From: an uncultured Paludibaculum sp.
GTDB taxonomy: Bacteria > Acidobacteriota > Terriglobia > Bryobacterales > Bryobacteraceae
Reading direction: 5' to 3'
Length of the DNA stretch: 64,000 bases
Assembly (NCBI RefSeq): GCF_963665245.1
Contig: NZ_OY762268.1
Location: 930,001-994,000, forward strand
A program made the translations under genes and the position numbers. Position 1 is the stretch's first letter. The number at the start of each line of letters is the position of its first letter. The notes under the pieces were generated by a model. It did not search any database. It was not told the origin of the DNA and saw nothing but the letters and a program-made list of their open reading frames with translations. This document shows positions 61,798-64,000 of the stretch, in pieces.

Positions 61798-64000
61798 ATG
61801 GCCAAATCTCTAGTGATCGTCGAGTCGCCCGCGAAGGCGAAGACGATCGGCAAGTACCTGGGCAAGAACTTCACGGTCAAGGCAAGTCTGGGCCACGTGA
61901 AGGACCTGCCGAAAAATGACATCGCGGTGGACGTCGACCACGACTTCCAGCCGTCCTATGTGGTCATCGAGGGCAAGAAGAAGCTCATCGATGAGTTGCG
62001 CAAGGCGGCCAAGGATTCCGACGCCATCTATCTCGCGGCTGACCCGGACCGCGAAGGCGAAGCGATCTGCTATCACCTGCAGGAAGAGCTTCAGCCCAAG
62101 CGAGGCGAAGGCCCCGAAGTATTCCGCGTCACCTTCAACGAAATCACCGCCAATGCAGTCAGGAAGGCGTTTGAGACGCCGCGGGCGGTGGATACGAATC
62201 TGGTGGACGCCCAGCAGGCACGGCGCGTCCTGGACCGGTTGGTGGGCTACAAGATCTCCCCGCTGCTGTGGGACAAGGTGCGGCGCGGACTGTCGGCCGG
62301 ACGTGTGCAGACGGTGGCGCTACGCCTGATTGTGGACCGCGAGCGGGAGATCCGGTCGTTCCTGAAGCAGGAATACTGGTCGGTGGAAGTCCATCTGAAC
62401 GCCAAGAAGGCGCCGGTGCTGAAGGCCAATCTGGCCAAGCGCGACGGGGTGAACGTCGAGATTCCAGACCAGGCGTCGGCGGATGCGATCGTGACGGCGC
62501 TGGAAGGCGCGCAGTTCGTCGTCCGTTCGGTGGGCACGAAGGAAAAACGGCGTCACGCCGTGCCTCCGTTCATCACCTCGACCCTGCAGCAGGAGTCCGC
62601 CCGCAAGCTGCGCTTCAGCGTGAAGCGCACGATGATGCTGGCGCAGCGGCTGTATGAAGGCGTGGAACTGGGCGAAGAGGGCTCGGTCGGCCTCATTACT
62701 TATATGCGTACCGATTCGACGCGCGTCAGCGACGACGCGTTGAAGGAGGTGCGCGAGGTGATCGGGCAGCGTTTCGGCACCCAGTACCTGCCGGAGTCGC
62801 CGAACGTCTACAAGACCAAGAAGGCGGCCCAGGATGCGCACGAAGCGATCAGGCCTACCTCGGCCCTGCGTCATCCCGACCAGATGGCCGCGTATCTGTC
62901 CGAGGACGAGCTAAAGCTGTACCGGCTGGTCTGGATGCGGTTTGTGGCGTCGCAGATGACGCCGGCCGTCTTCGACCAGACCACCATTGAAGTGGTGGCG
63001 GCGGGAGCCGACCAGGCCGAGTATCTGATGCGCGCCACGGGCAGCGTGCCCAAGTTCGACGGCTTCCAGGCCGTGTACAAGGAAGGCAAGGATCAGAAGG
63101 ACGAAGAGGACGACGAGGAGAGCGCGCGGCTGCCGCAGGTGAGCGACGGCGAAGTGTTGCGCTTCAAGGCGATCCATCCGGAACAGCACTTCACAGAGCC
63201 GCCTCCGCGCTTTACGGAAGCGACGCTGGTGAAGGAGTTGGAAGCCGATGGCGTGGGCCGGCCGTCGACCTATGCCTCGATTCTTTCGACGATTCAGGAA
63301 CGCGAGTACGTCAAGCGCGAGGGCGGCAAGTTCATCCCCACCGAGTTAGGGGTGGTGGTGACGGAGCTTCTCGTGGAGAGCTTTGCGGACATCTTCGACG
63401 TGAACTACACGGCGCGGATGGAGGACGACCTCGACGAGATTGGGGAAGGCAAGCTCGACTGGCGCAAGGCGATGGCCGACTTCTACCAGCGCTTCCAGAC
63501 GGATCTGGGTGAGGCCGAGCGGTCGATGCGCGACATCAAGCGCATGGAGTTGCCCACCGACCAAATCTGCGAGAAGTGCGGCAAGCCGATGGTGATCAAG
63601 TGGGGCAAGCACGGCAGCTTCCTGGCTTGTACGGGCTATCCCGAGTGCACCAATACGCGGCAGCTCAACAAGGGCATCCACGAGCTGGACAGCCCTGAGA
63701 ACGGCGAAGAGAAGGTCGAGATTTCCGAGCAGGACGCGACCGAGTACTGTCCGAACTGCGGCCGTGAGATGGTGCTGAAGAAGGGCCGCTTCGGGACGTT
63801 TCTGGCCTGTACCGGGTATCCGGACTGCAAGACGACTAAGCAGTTGGGCCAGGCGCAGAAGCAGCCGGACGTGATTCTGGACGAGAAGTGCCCGCTGTGC
63901 GATCACAACCTGGTGACGAAGAGCGGCCGCTTTGGCGAGTTCACGGCCTGCTCGAACTACCCGAAGTGCAAGTACGTCAAGCAGAAGACGATCGGCATGG
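61798..64000 (+). CDS. topA: DNA topoisomerase I (3' end outside window)
   Basis: Type IA topoisomerase that relaxes negative supercoils. The N-terminal TOPRIM domain shows MAKSLVIVESPAKAKTIGKY. The catalytic tyrosine is Y302 in GLITYMRTDSTR. EIDGVGRPSTYASI-like residues (EADGVGRPSTYASIL) lie near 485. Three C4 zinc ribbons follow (first CEKCGKPM near residue 591, then CPNCGREM and CPLCDHNL). About 734 residues are visible, and the gene runs off the right edge. The start is the ATG at 61798. Confidence 0.97.
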   Translation, partial: MAKSLVIVESPAKAKTIGKYLGKNFTVKASLGHVKDLPKNDIAVDVDHDFQPSYVVIEGKKKLIDELRKAAKDSDAIYLAADPDREGEAICYHLQEELQPKRGEGPEVFRVTFNEITANAVRKAFETPRAVDTNLVDAQQARRVLDRLVGYKISPLLWDKVRRGLSAGRVQTVALRLIVDREREIRSFLKQEYWSVEVHLNAKKAPVLKANLAKRDGVNVEIPDQASADAIVTALEGAQFVVRSVGTKEKRRHAVPPFITSTLQQESARKLRFSVKRTMMLAQRLYEGVELGEEGSVGLITYMRTDSTRVSDDALKEVREVIGQRFGTQYLPESPNVYKTKKAAQDAHEAIRPTSALRHPDQMAAYLSEDELKLYRLVWMRFVASQMTPAVFDQTTIEVVAAGADQAEYLMRATGSVPKFDGFQAVYKEGKDQKDEEDDEESARLPQVSDGEVLRFKAIHPEQHFTEPPPRFTEATLVKELEADGVGRPSTYASILSTIQEREYVKREGGKFIPTELGVVVTELLVESFADIFDVNYTARMEDDLDEIGEGKLDWRKAMADFYQRFQTDLGEAERSMRDIKRMELPTDQICEKCGKPMVIKWGKHGSFLACTGYPECTNTRQLNKGIHELDSPENGEEKVEISEQDATEYCPNCGREMVLKKGRFGTFLACTGYPDCKTTKQLGQAQKQPDVILDEKCPLCDHNLVTKSGRFGEFTACSNYPKCKYVKQKTIGM

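Overview
The window is GC-rich, densely coding bacterial DNA that looks chromosomal. Gene content points to an acidobacterium of the Solibacter/Bryobacterales type. The signs are a VWFA-related acidobacterial protein, NHL-repeat secreted proteins with the C-terminal domain common in Solibacter, Tat-signal sugar-active enzymes, DUF4331 and DUF2339 proteins, and a dispersed repeat reading PLPDGRGSD in one frame. Taxonomy is inferred from family content, not from a marker gene.

Layout. 1-5653 (minus): flagellar basal-body operon flgB-flgC-fliE-fliF-fliG-fliH-fliI, with fliI running off the left edge and a FliA-type promoter before flgB. 5.7-12.2 kb: a YkgJ-type cysteine-cluster protein, then a plus operon of SPOR protein, lipA, lnt, a GH20-like protein and a GH36 alpha-galactosidase. 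12.2-16.6 kb (minus): a small secreted protein, a lipoprotein hydrolase, a divergent YchF-like GTPase, MoxR and a small membrane protein. 16.7-21.5 kb: a secreted RidA-like protein, a PfkB sugar kinase with a strong terminator, a broken gene, a VWFA protein and an S24/LexA-like peptidase without an HTH. 21.5-33 kb (minus): HAD phosphatase, Tat-signal propeller, DUF3500, M23 peptidase, a coiled-coil protein, M48 protease, DUF2339, an acetyl-xylan-esterase-like hydrolase and a zinc ribbon. 33-38.6 kb: S9 peptidase, a TPR protein and DUF4331.

38.7-40.0 kb is an IS4-type insertion sequence whose transposase lacks an ordinary start codon. It is followed by a large multidomain secreted protein (GH20-like core, carbohydrate-binding-like domain, Ig-like repeats), an AraC regulator, a VOC protein, a DUF255 thioredoxin-fold protein, an M20 peptidase and a sugar-phosphate isomerase-like protein. 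49-52.6 kb carries an NHL protein, a second cysteine-cluster protein and a DinB-pentapeptide fusion.

The most unusual stretch is 52.7-57.3 kb. A translationally coupled three-gene cassette begins with a Tse2-like toxin candidate. A zinc-ribbon protein on the other strand follows, then an overlapping pair of a MoxR-like AAA ATPase and a large uncharacterised partner. The right end holds another NHL protein, a small gene, dprA and topA, which runs off the right edge. No rRNA, tRNA or CRISPR was found.
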